Assembly: GCA_965247075.1 (NCBI GenBank)
Contig: CBDFGK010000002.1
Span: forward strand, 310,001 to 374,000
Direction of reading: 5' to 3'
Source of the DNA: CBDFGK01 sp965247075
GTDB taxonomy: Bacteria; Pseudomonadota; Gammaproteobacteria; Pseudomonadales; Halieaceae
Length of the DNA stretch: 64,000 nt
The position numbers and the translations under genes are program-made. Shown here one piece after another: positions 8,651 through 17,250 of this stretch; the stretch's first letter is position 1; each line of letters opens with the position of its first letter. The notes beneath the pieces were generated by a model. That model was not told where the DNA came from, did not search any database, and was given only the letters and a program-made list of their open reading frames with translations.

Positions 8651-10122
8651 TGGCAGCGCCGGCCCGCTCATTGCCGTTCACCTTTGCCCAGCAAAATGGC
8701 GTGTTGTTGCAGGCCGGTGACGCCCGCACGGTATTGCACCGCAACTCCCTGTCGGTGCCGGTACTAAACGAGTTGCGGCGTGTTCTGCAGGCGCCCTTTG
8801 CATTGCAACAGTTGTCAGAAGCAGATTTCCAGCGCCGCCTCACCCAGATCTACCAGCGCGACCACAGCGAGGCGGTGCAGGTCGCCGAGGATCTCAGCGC
8901 CGATATAGACCTGATGCGACTGGCGGATGAAATTCCGGAAACCGGCGATCTGATGGATGCGGAAGATGACGCACCCATCATCCGCCTGATCAATGCCATT
9001 CTCTCTCAGGCGGTGCGTGAACAGGCCTCGGATATTCACGTCGAAACCTTTGAAGACAAGCTGTCGATACGCTATCGCATCGATGGTGTGCTGGCTGAGG
9101 TGCTGTCGCCCAAGCGCATGTTGGCGCCACTGTTGGTATCGCGACTCAAGGTTATGGCCAAGCTCGATATCGCGGAAAAGCGGGTCCCCCAGGACGGTCG
9201 GATCTCAGTAAAGATAGCCGGTCACGCGGTGGACATTCGCATGTCTACCATCCCCTCTGCGTATGGTGAGCGGGTGGTGTTGCGCTTGCTCGACAAGCAG
9301 GCCGGGCAACTGCAGTTGCAACAGTTGTGCATGAATGAACAGGTGCTGTCCGACTATAAACGTGGCTTGCGCAGTGCCTACGGCATCATCCTGGTAACCG
9401 GACCAACCGGCTCGGGTAAAACCACCACCCTGTACGCGGGCCTTACGCATATCAATCAGCCGACCCGCAATATCCTGACTATTGAAGACCCTGTCGAATA
9501 CATGCTGCCGGGGGTCGGTCAGACCCAGGTCAATACCAAGGTAGACATGACTTTTGCCAGGGGACTGCGCGCCATTTTGCGGCAGGACCCGGATGTGGTG
9601 ATGGTCGGTGAGATCCGTGATCTGGAGACCGCGCAAATAGCGGTGCAGGCATCCTTGACCGGCCACCTGGTGTTGTCGACCCTGCACACCAATACCGCTA
9701 TCGGCGCACTCACCCGTCTTCAGGACATGGGTATAGAACCGTTTCTGTTGTCTTCCAGCCTGATTGGTGTGATGGCCCAGCGCCTGGTGCGTTTGCTTTG
9801 TGCAAAATGCAAGCAGGCGCACCCGGCTAATGAATTGGAGCTGGAGTGGCTGGGACAATCGGTTGGCAGCGAGCTTATCATTCACAAGCCGATGGGCTGT
9901 GAATACTGCAATAATTCCGGCTACCGCGGCCGCACCGGTATTTATGAATTGATAGTGATGGACGAAGAACTACAGGCGATGATTCACGCCGGTCGCAGCG
10001 AACATGACATGCTCAGGCACGTGCGCGTGAAAACACCGGGGATTATTGAGGATGGCTGCAGACGAATTTTGATGGGTGACACCAGCATGGAAGAAGTCGT
10101 GCGTGTGACCAGCGTGGCGTGA
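8650..10122 (+). CDS. gspE: Type II secretion system ATPase GspE
   Basis: 490 residues. N-terminal domain binds GspL; then Walker A GPTGSGKTTTLYAG (around residue 256), the Asp box/Walker B region RAILRQDPDVVMVGEIRD, and a His box region (HLVLSTLHTNTAIGA). A four-cysteine zinc module (CAKC ... CEYC) lies near residues 382-420. It hydrolyses ATP on the cytoplasmic face to drive pseudopilus growth. ATG overlaps the gspD stop (TGATG), so translation is coupled. Length is normal. Confidence 0.96.
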   Translation: MAAPARSLPFTFAQQNGVLLQAGDARTVLHRNSLSVPVLNELRRVLQAPFALQQLSEADFQRRLTQIYQRDHSEAVQVAEDLSADIDLMRLADEIPETGDLMDAEDDAPIIRLINAILSQAVREQASDIHVETFEDKLSIRYRIDGVLAEVLSPKRMLAPLLVSRLKVMAKLDIAEKRVPQDGRISVKIAGHAVDIRMSTIPSAYGERVVLRLLDKQAGQLQLQQLCMNEQVLSDYKRGLRSAYGIILVTGPTGSGKTTTLYAGLTHINQPTRNILTIEDPVEYMLPGVGQTQVNTKVDMTFARGLRAILRQDPDVVMVGEIRDLETAQIAVQASLTGHLVLSTLHTNTAIGALTRLQDMGIEPFLLSSSLIGVMAQRLVRLLCAKCKQAHPANELELEWLGQSVGSELIIHKPMGCEYCNNSGYRGRTGIYELIVMDEELQAMIHAGRSEHDMLRHVRVKTPGIIEDGCRRILMGDTSMEEVVRVTSVA

Positions 10123-10123
10123 C

Positions 10124-11338
10124 ATGACAGCCTATCGATACCGTGCACTCAATACAGAGGGCAAACTGGTAAAGGGCGTTCAGGAGGGCGATTCCGAACG
10201 CCAGGTTCGCAGCAGCCTGCGAGCGCAGCAGTTGCGCCCGGTGGAAGTTAGCGAGGCCACTGCGCAGATCTCCGGGCCCAGTATGGGTCGCCTGTTCCAG
10301 CCACGGGTCAGTCCTGCGGAGTTGGCCCTGGTAACGCGGCAGTTGGCTACCCTGGTGCAGTCGGGCCTGCCTCTGGATGAATGTTTGCAGGCCGTCGCCG
10401 AGCAAACCCGCAAAGCCAGAACCAAAGGCTTGTTGTTGCAAGTGCGCTCGCGGGTGGTAGAAGGGCATGCGCTGGCTTATGCCATGGGCGAATTTCCGCA
10501 GGTGTTTAGCAGTATGTACCGGGCCATGATCAAGGCCGGTGAAACCGCCGGGTTTCTGGGGGCGGTACTTGAACAGCTGGCGGACTACAGTGAGCAGCGC
10601 CAGTACACCCAGCAGAAATTAAAAATGGCCATGATCTACCCGTTTATCCTGCTTGGTGTGGCGGTAGCCGTGGTGGTGGCATTGATGGTGTTTGTGGTGC
10701 CGGAGTTGGTGGGTATTTTCGCCCATACCAAGGCGGAACTGCCCTGGCTCACCCGCGCCTTAATTGCCGGCAGCGATATTATTCGCAACTACGGTTACTG
10801 GATGTTGCTGCTGGTGGTGGCGTTCGCAGCTGGCATCAATCAGCTGTTGCACAACGAGCGCCGGCTGCGGCGCTGGCACCAGCTGTTGCTGGCTGTGCCG
10901 GGTATCTCTGGTATTCTCACTACCATCGATACGGCGCGTTTTGCCTCGACCCTGAGTATACTAATGGCTTCCGGGGTGCCGCTACTGGAGTCCCTGCGCA
11001 TTGCCGGAGAAGTGTTAAATAATCGCATCTTGCGTGAAAGCACGCTGGAGGTGGCTGAGCGTGTGCAGGAAGGCTCCAGTTTGCATCGAGCGCTCAAGCA
11101 GAGCGGCCGATTTCCACCCATGATGGTGCATATGGTGGCCAGTGGAGAAGCCTCCGGTGAACTCGAAACCATGCTGGAGCGCTCCGCAACCAATCAGGAG
11201 CGGGAGCTGGAAATGGCTCTGGGTACCATGATGGGGATTTTCGAGCCGCTGATGGTGGTTTTTATGGGTGGAATGGTGCTGGGTATTGTACTGGCCATTC
11301 TGCTGCCAATATTCCAACTCAATACGATGGTGAACTAA
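10124..11338 (+). CDS. gspF: Type II secretion inner-membrane platform protein GspF
   Basis: 404 residues with two cytoplasmic T2SSF domains, each followed by membrane helices (around 170-195, 220-240 and 375-398). Typical segments are ALVTRQLATLVQSGLPLDE, YRAMIKAGETAGFLGAVLEQ and MVASGEASGELETMLERSA. It is the polytopic core of the inner-membrane platform contacting GspE and GspL. Starts two bases after the gspE stop and is followed at once by gspG. Confidence 0.96.
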   Translation: MTAYRYRALNTEGKLVKGVQEGDSERQVRSSLRAQQLRPVEVSEATAQISGPSMGRLFQPRVSPAELALVTRQLATLVQSGLPLDECLQAVAEQTRKARTKGLLLQVRSRVVEGHALAYAMGEFPQVFSSMYRAMIKAGETAGFLGAVLEQLADYSEQRQYTQQKLKMAMIYPFILLGVAVAVVVALMVFVVPELVGIFAHTKAELPWLTRALIAGSDIIRNYGYWMLLLVVAFAAGINQLLHNERRLRRWHQLLLAVPGISGILTTIDTARFASTLSILMASGVPLLESLRIAGEVLNNRILRESTLEVAERVQEGSSLHRALKQSGRFPPMMVHMVASGEASGELETMLERSATNQERELEMALGTMMGIFEPLMVVFMGGMVLGIVLAILLPIFQLNTMVN

Positions 11339-11773
11339 ATGAAAAGGCAGGCAGGTTTCAGCCTGGTAGAGATACTGGTGGTGCTGGTGATTATGGGATT
11401 GCTGGTCAGCGTCGTGGCGCCCACGGTGCTGAACCGGGCTGACGAAGCGCGCGTGCAGAAGGTGTATGCAGATTTTGCCAATATCGAAACGGCGCTCAAA
11501 TTGTATCGCCTGGACAACTTTGTCTATCCCTCCAGCGAGCAGGGTCTGGAGGCGCTGGTGAGAGCCAGCACGCTGACCCCGGAGCCGCGCAACTTCAAGC
11601 ATGGCGGCTACCTGGATCGCTTGCCGGCAGATCCCTGGGGCAATCCCTACCTGTACCTGAGTCCGGGAGAAAACGGTGAGTTTGATCTCTATTCCCTGGG
11701 CGCCGACGGACTCTCCGGTGGCGAGAGCCAGAGCACGGATCTGGGTAACTGGGATGGCGATAGCCGCGAGTAA
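11339..11773 (+). CDS. gspG: Major pseudopilin GspG
   Basis: 144 residues. Short basic leader MKRQAG, prepilin-peptidase site before FSLVEILVVLVIMGLLVS with the conserved Glu at +5, then the globular domain with GLEALVRAS, GGYLDRLPADPWGNPYLYL and the aspartate-rich loop GADGLSGGESQSTD typical of the calcium-binding site in GspG. It is the main subunit of the pseudopilus. Begins directly after the gspF stop and overlaps gspH by 20 bases. Confidence 0.96.
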   Translation: MKRQAGFSLVEILVVLVIMGLLVSVVAPTVLNRADEARVQKVYADFANIETALKLYRLDNFVYPSSEQGLEALVRASTLTPEPRNFKHGGYLDRLPADPWGNPYLYLSPGENGEFDLYSLGADGLSGGESQSTDLGNWDGDSRE

Positions 11774-12332
11774 CAGCAAGGGCTTCAGTTTACTGGAGCT
11801 GTTGCTGACTCTGATTATCATCGGGCTGATCACTTCTTTAGCCGGGCTTGGAGTCAGTTCTGGCAGCCGTCCCTACCAGGTGGATTCTGCGCTGCGCAAC
11901 TTTGCCGATGTGGCTGAATATGCTCTCGATGAAGCCCAGTTGAGTGGTACCGATATGGGCCTCTTGATTGAACGGCGCAGTGCGCCCCGGGGGGAAATCT
12001 ACAGTTATCAATGGCTGCAGCGACAGGAATTCGGCTGGCAACCGGCGCCTTTTGACGTTGATGCCTATGGCCGCCGCGACATGCCGCGGGATATTGACGT
12101 AATACTGGAAGTTGAGCAGGGGTCGGCGCTGTTACCGGCAGGCAGCGAGCCCACAGACGGCGATGACGATGAGCCAGTGCAGCCGCAGGTTATTTTCTAC
12201 AGCAGCGGTGAAACCACGCCCGGCATCATGACCTGGGTGGATACCGAGAGTAGCGAAGTATTGTGGGAGCTGGAGTGGGACTTATTGGGCCGGCTGAGTT
12301 TGCGACGCAAAGGATTGGCTGATGAGGAGTAG
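11754..12332 (+). CDS. gspH: Minor pseudopilin GspH
   Basis: 192 residues from ATG 11754, which lies within the end of gspG. Leader MAIAASNSKG, then processing before FSLLELLLTLIIIGLITS. The remainder is a beta-rich globular domain with GLLIERRSAP and a Glu/Asp-rich loop. It sits at or near the pseudopilus tip with GspI, J and K. The reading frame extends further upstream, but those residues would be buried in gspG and place the cleavage site too far in. Overlaps gspI by 11 bases. Confidence 0.88.
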   Translation: MAIAASNSKGFSLLELLLTLIIIGLITSLAGLGVSSGSRPYQVDSALRNFADVAEYALDEAQLSGTDMGLLIERRSAPRGEIYSYQWLQRQEFGWQPAPFDVDAYGRRDMPRDIDVILEVEQGSALLPAGSEPTDGDDDEPVQPQVIFYSSGETTPGIMTWVDTESSEVLWELEWDLLGRLSLRRKGLADEE

Positions 12333-12795
12333 AGCCCTCAGCGGGTCTGCAGAAAGAGCCTTCAGCGGGCCTGTAAAAAGAGCCCTCAGCGGGTCTGCAA
12401 AAAGCGGCTTCACGCTGATCGAGGTCATGGTGGCCCTAATGGTTATCGCCATTGCCCTGCCCGCGCTGTTGGGCACGGTGTACCGCCAGGTCGATGGCAC
12501 AGCGCATTTACGCGACAAGTCGATTGCCCAGTGGGTGGCCGGCAACAAGTTGACTGAGACCCGCATCCAGCAGTTACGCAGCGGCCAGGTTTTTCAGGGC
12601 ACCCGCAGTGGCGTGGCTGAAATGGCCGACCGGGACTGGTATTGGTGGCTGGAAAGTACGGCAACTGAAGTTGAAGATTTCTATCGCATCGAAGTGCGGG
12701 TAGCCGCCGCAGAAGATCGCCGGCAGCAGCCCCTGTATAGGCTGGTTGGTTTTGCGGTGGTGCCCATTGCCAGTGGTAATGCCGGTGCGCCGTGA
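12322..12795 (+). CDS. gspI: Minor pseudopilin GspI with a repeat-expanded leader
   Basis: 157 residues. The mature part starts FTLIEVMVALMVIAIALPAL and continues with a GspI-like domain (WVAGNKLTETR; YWWLESTATEVEDFYRIEVRV). The leader before the cleavage glycine is 29 residues, far longer than the usual 6-10, because it contains three tandem 8-residue units of the type RALSGSAE. ATG at 12322 overlaps gspH; no closer ATG exists ahead of the FTLIE helix. The function should be the tip pseudopilin that binds GspJ and GspK. Confidence 0.92.
   Translation: MRSRALSGSAERAFSGPVKRALSGSAKSGFTLIEVMVALMVIAIALPALLGTVYRQVDGTAHLRDKSIAQWVAGNKLTETRIQQLRSGQVFQGTRSGVAEMADRDWYWWLESTATEVEDFYRIEVRVAAAEDRRQQPLYRLVGFAVVPIASGNAGAP
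12331..12402 (+). repeat. Three tandem 24-bp units in the gspI leader
   Basis: Three consecutive 24-base units (12331-12354, 12355-12378, 12379-12402) beginning agagccctcagcgg. The middle copy carries a few substitutions. They encode RALSGSAE, RAFSGPVK and RALSGSAK, immediately ahead of the prepilin peptidase site. Unit length is a multiple of three, so copy changes keep the frame. Confidence 0.93.
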
Positions 12796-13426
12796 AATGA
12801 GGGGCTTTACCCTGATCGAAGTGCTGATCGCCATGGCGATTACCGCACTGGTGGCCATGCTGTCCTTTGGCAGTCTCAGCGCCGTGCTGGATAGCGCCGA
12901 GGTACTGCGCGACCGCGGTCAGCGCGTTTCAGAAATCAACCGCGCCTTCACATTGGTGTCGCGCGACCTGAACAATTTCGCGGCACGGCCGGTGCGCGAT
13001 CAATTTGGCCAGGCCGAGTCCGCCATGATGGGCGGGGTGGCGATCACTGGCGGTATAAGTTTTACCCGCAGCGGCTGGCATAACCCCAACCAGCAGCCGC
13101 GCAGTTATTTGCAGCGGGTGCGATACCGCTTGGAAGACGATGTGCTGTGGCGCGAGAGCTATACCGTGCTGGATCGCACGGCAGAATCTGAGCCACAGCG
13201 CGCGCAGTTACTCACCGGCGTGGACAGCTTTGAGCTTGCCTTTCTCGGCGCATCAACTGAATTGCGCATTGAGGAGGAACTGGATACAGAGCAGTGGCCA
13301 GACACCTGGGGCGTTAGCGCCGGCGCGCGCGCCGTGGTAGCGCCGCCACAAGCACTGGAACTCAGGGTGCAGCTGCAAGACTGGGGTGCGCTGAGGTGGT
13401 TGTATGACCTGCCGGCCCAGCCATAA
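12779..13426 (+). CDS. gspJ: Minor pseudopilin GspJ
   Basis: 215 residues from ATG 12779, giving a 9-residue leader MPVRREMRG ahead of FTLIEVLIAMAITALVAML; a second ATG at 12797 would leave too short a leader. The globular part contains NRAFTLVSRDLNNFAARPVR and a late ALELRVQLQDWGALRWLYDL, as in GspJ. Overlaps the end of gspI by 17 bases and gspK by 23, the tight packing typical of this operon. Confidence 0.93.
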   Translation: MPVRREMRGFTLIEVLIAMAITALVAMLSFGSLSAVLDSAEVLRDRGQRVSEINRAFTLVSRDLNNFAARPVRDQFGQAESAMMGGVAITGGISFTRSGWHNPNQQPRSYLQRVRYRLEDDVLWRESYTVLDRTAESEPQRAQLLTGVDSFELAFLGASTELRIEEELDTEQWPDTWGVSAGARAVVAPPQALELRVQLQDWGALRWLYDLPAQP

Positions 13427-14411
13427 ATCGCCGCAGCACGGTGCCGCCCTGATCGTGGCCATGTTGGTGTTTGCGCTGGCGACTACCCTGATTGTTGCCA
13501 TGAGCAGTGAATTTACGCTGTTCCTGAAACGTGGCGCCAACAGCTTTATTGCGCAGCAGGGCTATGCCTACCTGCGCGGCGGCGAAGAGCTGGCCGGGCT
13601 GGTGTTGCGGCAGGATCAGGCAACCGATAAGCAAGCCCAACAGCAGCGCGACGACCTGACGGAATTGTGGGCACAGCAAATGCCACCCTATGCGCTGGAT
13701 GAGGGCGGCTGGTTAGTGGGTTCGCTGGAAGATTTACAGGGCCGCTTCAATATTAACAGCGTGGTAGGTACCGCCCCGCAGGGCAAACGCTTTACTGCCG
13801 CCCAGGAACAGTTTATCCGCCTGTTGCAGACTCCCGAGGTGCCGCGGGTCAGCGAGCAGGATGCCGTTCTCATCACCGAGGCATTGATGGACTGGCTGGA
13901 CAAGGATGGTGAGCCAGGGGATTTTGGCGCTGAGGACGACTACTACTTTGATATGACGCCATCGTACCGGGCGGCCAATCAAAATATGCAAAGCGTCAGC
14001 GAGTTGCGACTGGTGGCATACATGACCGCCGAGATTTATAAGGCTGTCGCACCCTACCTGAGCGTCTGGGGAAGCAATGCCGGCATCAATATCCACACGG
14101 CGGCGCCAGCGGTTTTACGTACCATCAATACTGCCGGTAATCTACGCCCGCTGACGCAACAGGAGGGCGAGACCCTGCTGGAACTGCGGGGGGAATCGGG
14201 TTTTGAAAGTTTGCAGGCGATGTTGGACGGCACGGTATTCGCGGGCCGCGAAATAGCCCCTGAATTACAGGCCAGGCTGGGTGAGACCAGCGTCTGGTTT
14301 TTATATAGAGGTGAGGTGGAAGTTGCCGACCGGAAAGCACGAATGTACAGTGTATTGCGGCGTGATGGCATTACGGTACAGGCCCTGATGCGCGGTAGTG
14401 GCGAACTATGA
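13404..14411 (+). CDS. gspK: Minor pseudopilin GspK
   Basis: 335 residues. Leader MTCRPSHKSPQHG then AALIVAMLVFALATTLIVAM; like other GspK proteins it lacks the conserved Glu at +5. The large domain holds DLQGRFNINSVV, ALMDWLDKDGEPGDFGAEDDYY and the SELRLV segment, then the helical region with NIHTAAPAVLRTIN. GspK caps the pseudopilus. Length is as expected for this family. Confidence 0.94.
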   Translation: MTCRPSHKSPQHGAALIVAMLVFALATTLIVAMSSEFTLFLKRGANSFIAQQGYAYLRGGEELAGLVLRQDQATDKQAQQQRDDLTELWAQQMPPYALDEGGWLVGSLEDLQGRFNINSVVGTAPQGKRFTAAQEQFIRLLQTPEVPRVSEQDAVLITEALMDWLDKDGEPGDFGAEDDYYFDMTPSYRAANQNMQSVSELRLVAYMTAEIYKAVAPYLSVWGSNAGINIHTAAPAVLRTINTAGNLRPLTQQEGETLLELRGESGFESLQAMLDGTVFAGREIAPELQARLGETSVWFLYRGEVEVADRKARMYSVLRRDGITVQALMRGSGEL

Positions 14412-14423
14412 TGAGGAGTTTGT

Positions 14424-15620
14424 GTGCGTGAAAGTGCGGTAATTCGGTTAGTAGGTGAAGAGTTCGTCTGGTACCCAGCGGGCGCAGGTGGCAGTCCTAA
14501 ATCACTGTCGGACCCGGGCCATGTTGCCGAGCTGAAAGCAATTGCTGCGGCCAGGCGGGCGCCATTGGTGTTCGCTGTTCCCGGTGCTGACGTTGTGCTC
14601 AGGGAGGTCAGTTTTTTTGCGACTGAAAAGCGCCATATTATAAAGTCGCTGCCATTCCTGATGGAAGATGAGTTTGCCGAAGATATAGAAGCACTGCACT
14701 TTTCATCTCGACCCCTGTCGCGCCTCAGTGTTGGTGTGGCTGCCTGCAGTGATGAATGCATGCAGCGTTGGCGCGAAATGCTGGTGGGCTTGCCAGAACT
14801 GGCCCAGTGGATACCTGAATCCCTGCTGTTGCCCTGGCAAAGCGGTGAGCTTTGCATGGTGATTGAGGCCGACCAGGTAATCGTGCGAAGCGGTGTTAAC
14901 AGCGGTTTTTCGGTGGAGCGTGCGCTGGCGCCTGTGACCCTGGCAGCGCTTGCCAAGGAGACAGAATTCGAAGCTGTGATTGTCTACGGAACCGATCAAC
15001 AAACTGACCTGGGCCTGCTGCCGGAAACGCTACAGGCGAAGTTGCAATGGCGCAGTGGTGATTTTGCCGCTGCCTTGATGTTGGCGGTGGAGGAGCCGCA
15101 GCCACTCAATCTCAACCAGGGAGCATACGGCGCCCAATTGCCTTTGCGGCGCTGGTGGCTGCAGTGGCGCCTGGTGGCGGCCCTGTTCGTCGCCGCCTTT
15201 GGTTTACAGCTGGCCGGTACCTGGACGGATTACAGTAAGCTGCAGGCTCGCAACCTGTACTTGCGGCAACAGATTGAGGCGACATACCGGCAAGCTGTGC
15301 CGCGCGGTGCGGTCGTGGATGCGGAGAAACAATTGCAGCGGCAGCTCGATACCTTGCGCGGCGGCGCACCGGCGGCGGGTTTTGTCAGCCTGCTTGATCG
15401 TATCGGTCGAGTTGTGCAGGCGCAGAAGGGTGCGCAATTGGCGACCATCAATTTCAATGACAAGGTGGGCGATGTGCGTTTGAACCTGGTGGTGCCCGAC
15501 TTCAAGGCCGTGGAATCGATTCGCATTGAATTGGACAAAGCCGGTCTGTTGGCACAGCTGGAAAACAGTAATACCCAGGGCGACGTGGTGCGGGCCCGGC
15601 TCAAGGTGCGCGAGAAATGA
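14424..15620 (+). CDS. gspL: Type II secretion protein GspL
   Basis: 398 residues from a GTG start at 14424 with GAGGAG eight bases upstream. N-terminal actin-like cytoplasmic domain (KRHIIKSLPFLMEDEFAEDI, a GspL hallmark), one membrane helix at about residues 248-268 (WWLQWRLVAALFVAAFGLQL), then a periplasmic ferredoxin-like domain (VRLNLVVPDFKAVESIRIEL). It anchors the GspE ATPase to the membrane and pairs with GspM, whose ATG overlaps its stop. Confidence 0.94.
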   Translation: MRESAVIRLVGEEFVWYPAGAGGSPKSLSDPGHVAELKAIAAARRAPLVFAVPGADVVLREVSFFATEKRHIIKSLPFLMEDEFAEDIEALHFSSRPLSRLSVGVAACSDECMQRWREMLVGLPELAQWIPESLLLPWQSGELCMVIEADQVIVRSGVNSGFSVERALAPVTLAALAKETEFEAVIVYGTDQQTDLGLLPETLQAKLQWRSGDFAAALMLAVEEPQPLNLNQGAYGAQLPLRRWWLQWRLVAALFVAAFGLQLAGTWTDYSKLQARNLYLRQQIEATYRQAVPRGAVVDAEKQLQRQLDTLRGGAPAAGFVSLLDRIGRVVQAQKGAQLATINFNDKVGDVRLNLVVPDFKAVESIRIELDKAGLLAQLENSNTQGDVVRARLKVREK

Positions 15621-16093
15621 ATATCCGGGACTGGTTTCAGAAGTTTACCCAACGCGAGCAGTTGTACCTGATGGGGGCGGCGCTGACCGTTTTGCTGTAT
15701 GTGCTGTTGGTGATGATTTGGCAGCCACTGGCGCACGCGCGCGACGCGATGCTCACTCGTAATGTGCAGGTCGCAGAGCAACTGGCGCGAGTGCAGGCAA
15801 TGGCCAGCGAAGTGCAACAACTGCAGTCTAAAGGGACATCGCGCAGCAATCGCAATATGAACCAGCTGATTAACAGCTCAACCAATAAATTTGGCATCCG
15901 ACCCAGTCGGATTCAGCCCAACTCCCGCGGTGAAACCCAGATCCGCTTTGAGGACGTGGCATTCTCGCCGCTGCTGCGCTGGCTACACCAGATTGAAAAC
16001 TCCGAAGGCATCCTGATACGTGAAGTTGCTATCAACCAGGGTGGTCGCGGCGGGCTTGTCAAAGCTACTGTACGGCTCGGCCAGGACGGCTAG
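15617..16093 (+). CDS. gspM: Type II secretion protein GspM
   Basis: 158 residues. Short cytoplasmic N-terminus, membrane helix at about residues 17-36 (LYLMGAALTVLLYVLLVMIW), a heptad-rich stretch, then a periplasmic ferredoxin-like domain with FEDVAFSPLLRWLHQIENSE. It forms the inner-membrane complex with GspL, with which it is translationally coupled (ATGA overlap). Confidence 0.92.
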   Translation: MNIRDWFQKFTQREQLYLMGAALTVLLYVLLVMIWQPLAHARDAMLTRNVQVAEQLARVQAMASEVQQLQSKGTSRSNRNMNQLINSSTNKFGIRPSRIQPNSRGETQIRFEDVAFSPLLRWLHQIENSEGILIREVAINQGGRGGLVKATVRLGQDG

Positions 16094-16095
16094 CT

Positions 16096-16839
16096 ATGTC
16101 ACGGCCAATTCTTGCCGCCGCCAGTGGCGGCCTGCTACTGCTGATTTTGCTGATAACGGCGCCTGCCAGGCTGTTGGGGTATTGGCTGCCGGACCAACAA
16201 CTTTCGATGGAGGGCTTTTCTGGCTCCCTGTGGCGGGGGCAGGCCAGCCGTGCCGCCGTGGCTGTGACAGGCGGATGGTTGCAGTTGGGTGCAATTGAGT
16301 GGCGCCTATCGCCATGGTCCTTGCTGTGGCTGTCTCCTCACCTGGAGCTGAAAGCCCAGTGGGGGCGGCAATTGATCGACGCATCCATTACGGTATCCCC
16401 TACTGGTAATATTGAGCTGGAGCAGACCAGTGTTACTTTTTCCGCGAGTCTGGTTCAGCAATGGCTGCCGGTGCAGTTGGGCGGTTCGATAAATCTGCGG
16501 GTGCCAAATATGGAGCTGGAACAGGGCCTGCCGGTGAGCGGGGCAGGGCGCCTGCTATGGCGACAGGCCAGTTGGACCGGTGATAGCGGTAGCCAGTTGC
16601 TGGGAGGCTACGTGCTGGAGTTTGAGGTCGCAGCTGCGCAGCAAATTGATGGCGTGATTGCTACTTTGTCAGGACCTGTTCAGGCGGAGGGCAAGGTTGG
16701 TCTGCAAGGCCGCAGCTATTCGGTGGATGTGCGATTACAGAGCGAGCAGGGTTTCAACAGGGAAATTGCCAACGCCCTGCAACTGATGGCAGCACCGGTT
16801 GAAAATGGTTATCAATTGAAGTTCAGCTCAGAGTTTTAA
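16096..16839 (+). CDS. gspN: Type II secretion protein GspN
   Basis: 247 residues. One N-terminal membrane helix (GGLLLLILLITAPARLLGYW), then a beta-rich periplasmic domain with FSGSLWRGQA and LGAIEWRLSPWSLLWLSPHL, the family pattern of GspN. Starts two bases after gspM and closes the gspC-N operon. The role of GspN is accessory and not present in all type II systems. Confidence 0.88.
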   Translation: MSRPILAAASGGLLLLILLITAPARLLGYWLPDQQLSMEGFSGSLWRGQASRAAVAVTGGWLQLGAIEWRLSPWSLLWLSPHLELKAQWGRQLIDASITVSPTGNIELEQTSVTFSASLVQQWLPVQLGGSINLRVPNMELEQGLPVSGAGRLLWRQASWTGDSGSQLLGGYVLEFEVAAAQQIDGVIATLSGPVQAEGKVGLQGRSYSVDVRLQSEQGFNREIANALQLMAAPVENGYQLKFSSEF

Positions 16840-16846
16840 ACCGCCG

Positions 16847-16860
16847 GCAAACCGGTTTGC
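16847..16860. other. Perfect 14-bp palindrome after gspN
   Basis: gcaaaccggtttgc reads the same on both strands and lies eight bases after the gspN stop. No T-run follows, so it is not a convincing intrinsic terminator; it could be an operator or a chance palindrome. Confidence 0.3.
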
Positions 16861-16931
16861 ACTGGCTTCGCGCCGTGACGCCTACTGGGTTATAGTTGGT
16901 TTTTTATCAGTAATGTCAGGTAAAGGTATTC

Positions 16932-17111
16932 ATGAGTGACAACCAGTTCAAAAAGTACGAGTGTGTGATTTGCGGCTATATCTATGATGAAGCTCTGGGC
17001 ATACCCGATGACGGCATTGCGCCGGGCACCAAGTGGGAAGACATTCCGGATGACTGGGAATGTCCCGATTGCGGAATCAGCAAGTCTGATTTCGACCTTT
17101 ACGAAGAATAG
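16932..17111 (+). CDS. Rubredoxin
   Basis: 59 residues, complete. Two CxxCG knuckles (CVICGYIYD near residue 11 and CPDCGISKSDF near residue 44) that together bind one iron, plus the family segments GIPDDGIAPGTKWEDIPDDW. It is a small cytoplasmic electron carrier; typical partners are alkane hydroxylases, rubrerythrins or rubredoxin reductases, none of which is visible here. It stands alone between the secretion operon and putA. The N-terminal Lys-Lys-Tyr-Glu-Cys pattern is standard. Confidence 0.96.
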   Translation: MSDNQFKKYECVICGYIYDEALGIPDDGIAPGTKWEDIPDDWECPDCGISKSDFDLYEE

Positions 17112-17137
17112 CCATCCTGATTACTGACATCATTGGT

Positions 17138-17221
17138 ATGGTCGGCACCACCCTGATAGTGTTGGCCTATTACCTGCTACAACTCTCGCTGATCGGCTTG
17201 TGGAAATTCTTTCGTCGCTGA
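17138..17221 (+). CDS. Possible 27-residue membrane peptide (fragment?)
   Basis: ATG 17138 to TGA 17221 reads MVGTTLIVLAYYLLQLSLIG followed by LWKFFRR. It is a single hydrophobic helix with a basic tail, and the frame is open a few codons further upstream without a standard start. The pattern resembles the first helix of small CBU_0592-like membrane proteins, which are normally longer, so this may be a remnant. No ribosome-binding site is evident. Confidence 0.25.
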   Translation: MVGTTLIVLAYYLLQLSLIGLWKFFRR

Positions 17222-17250
17222 ATTCGACCCTACAGGAGGAGCGCAGGATC

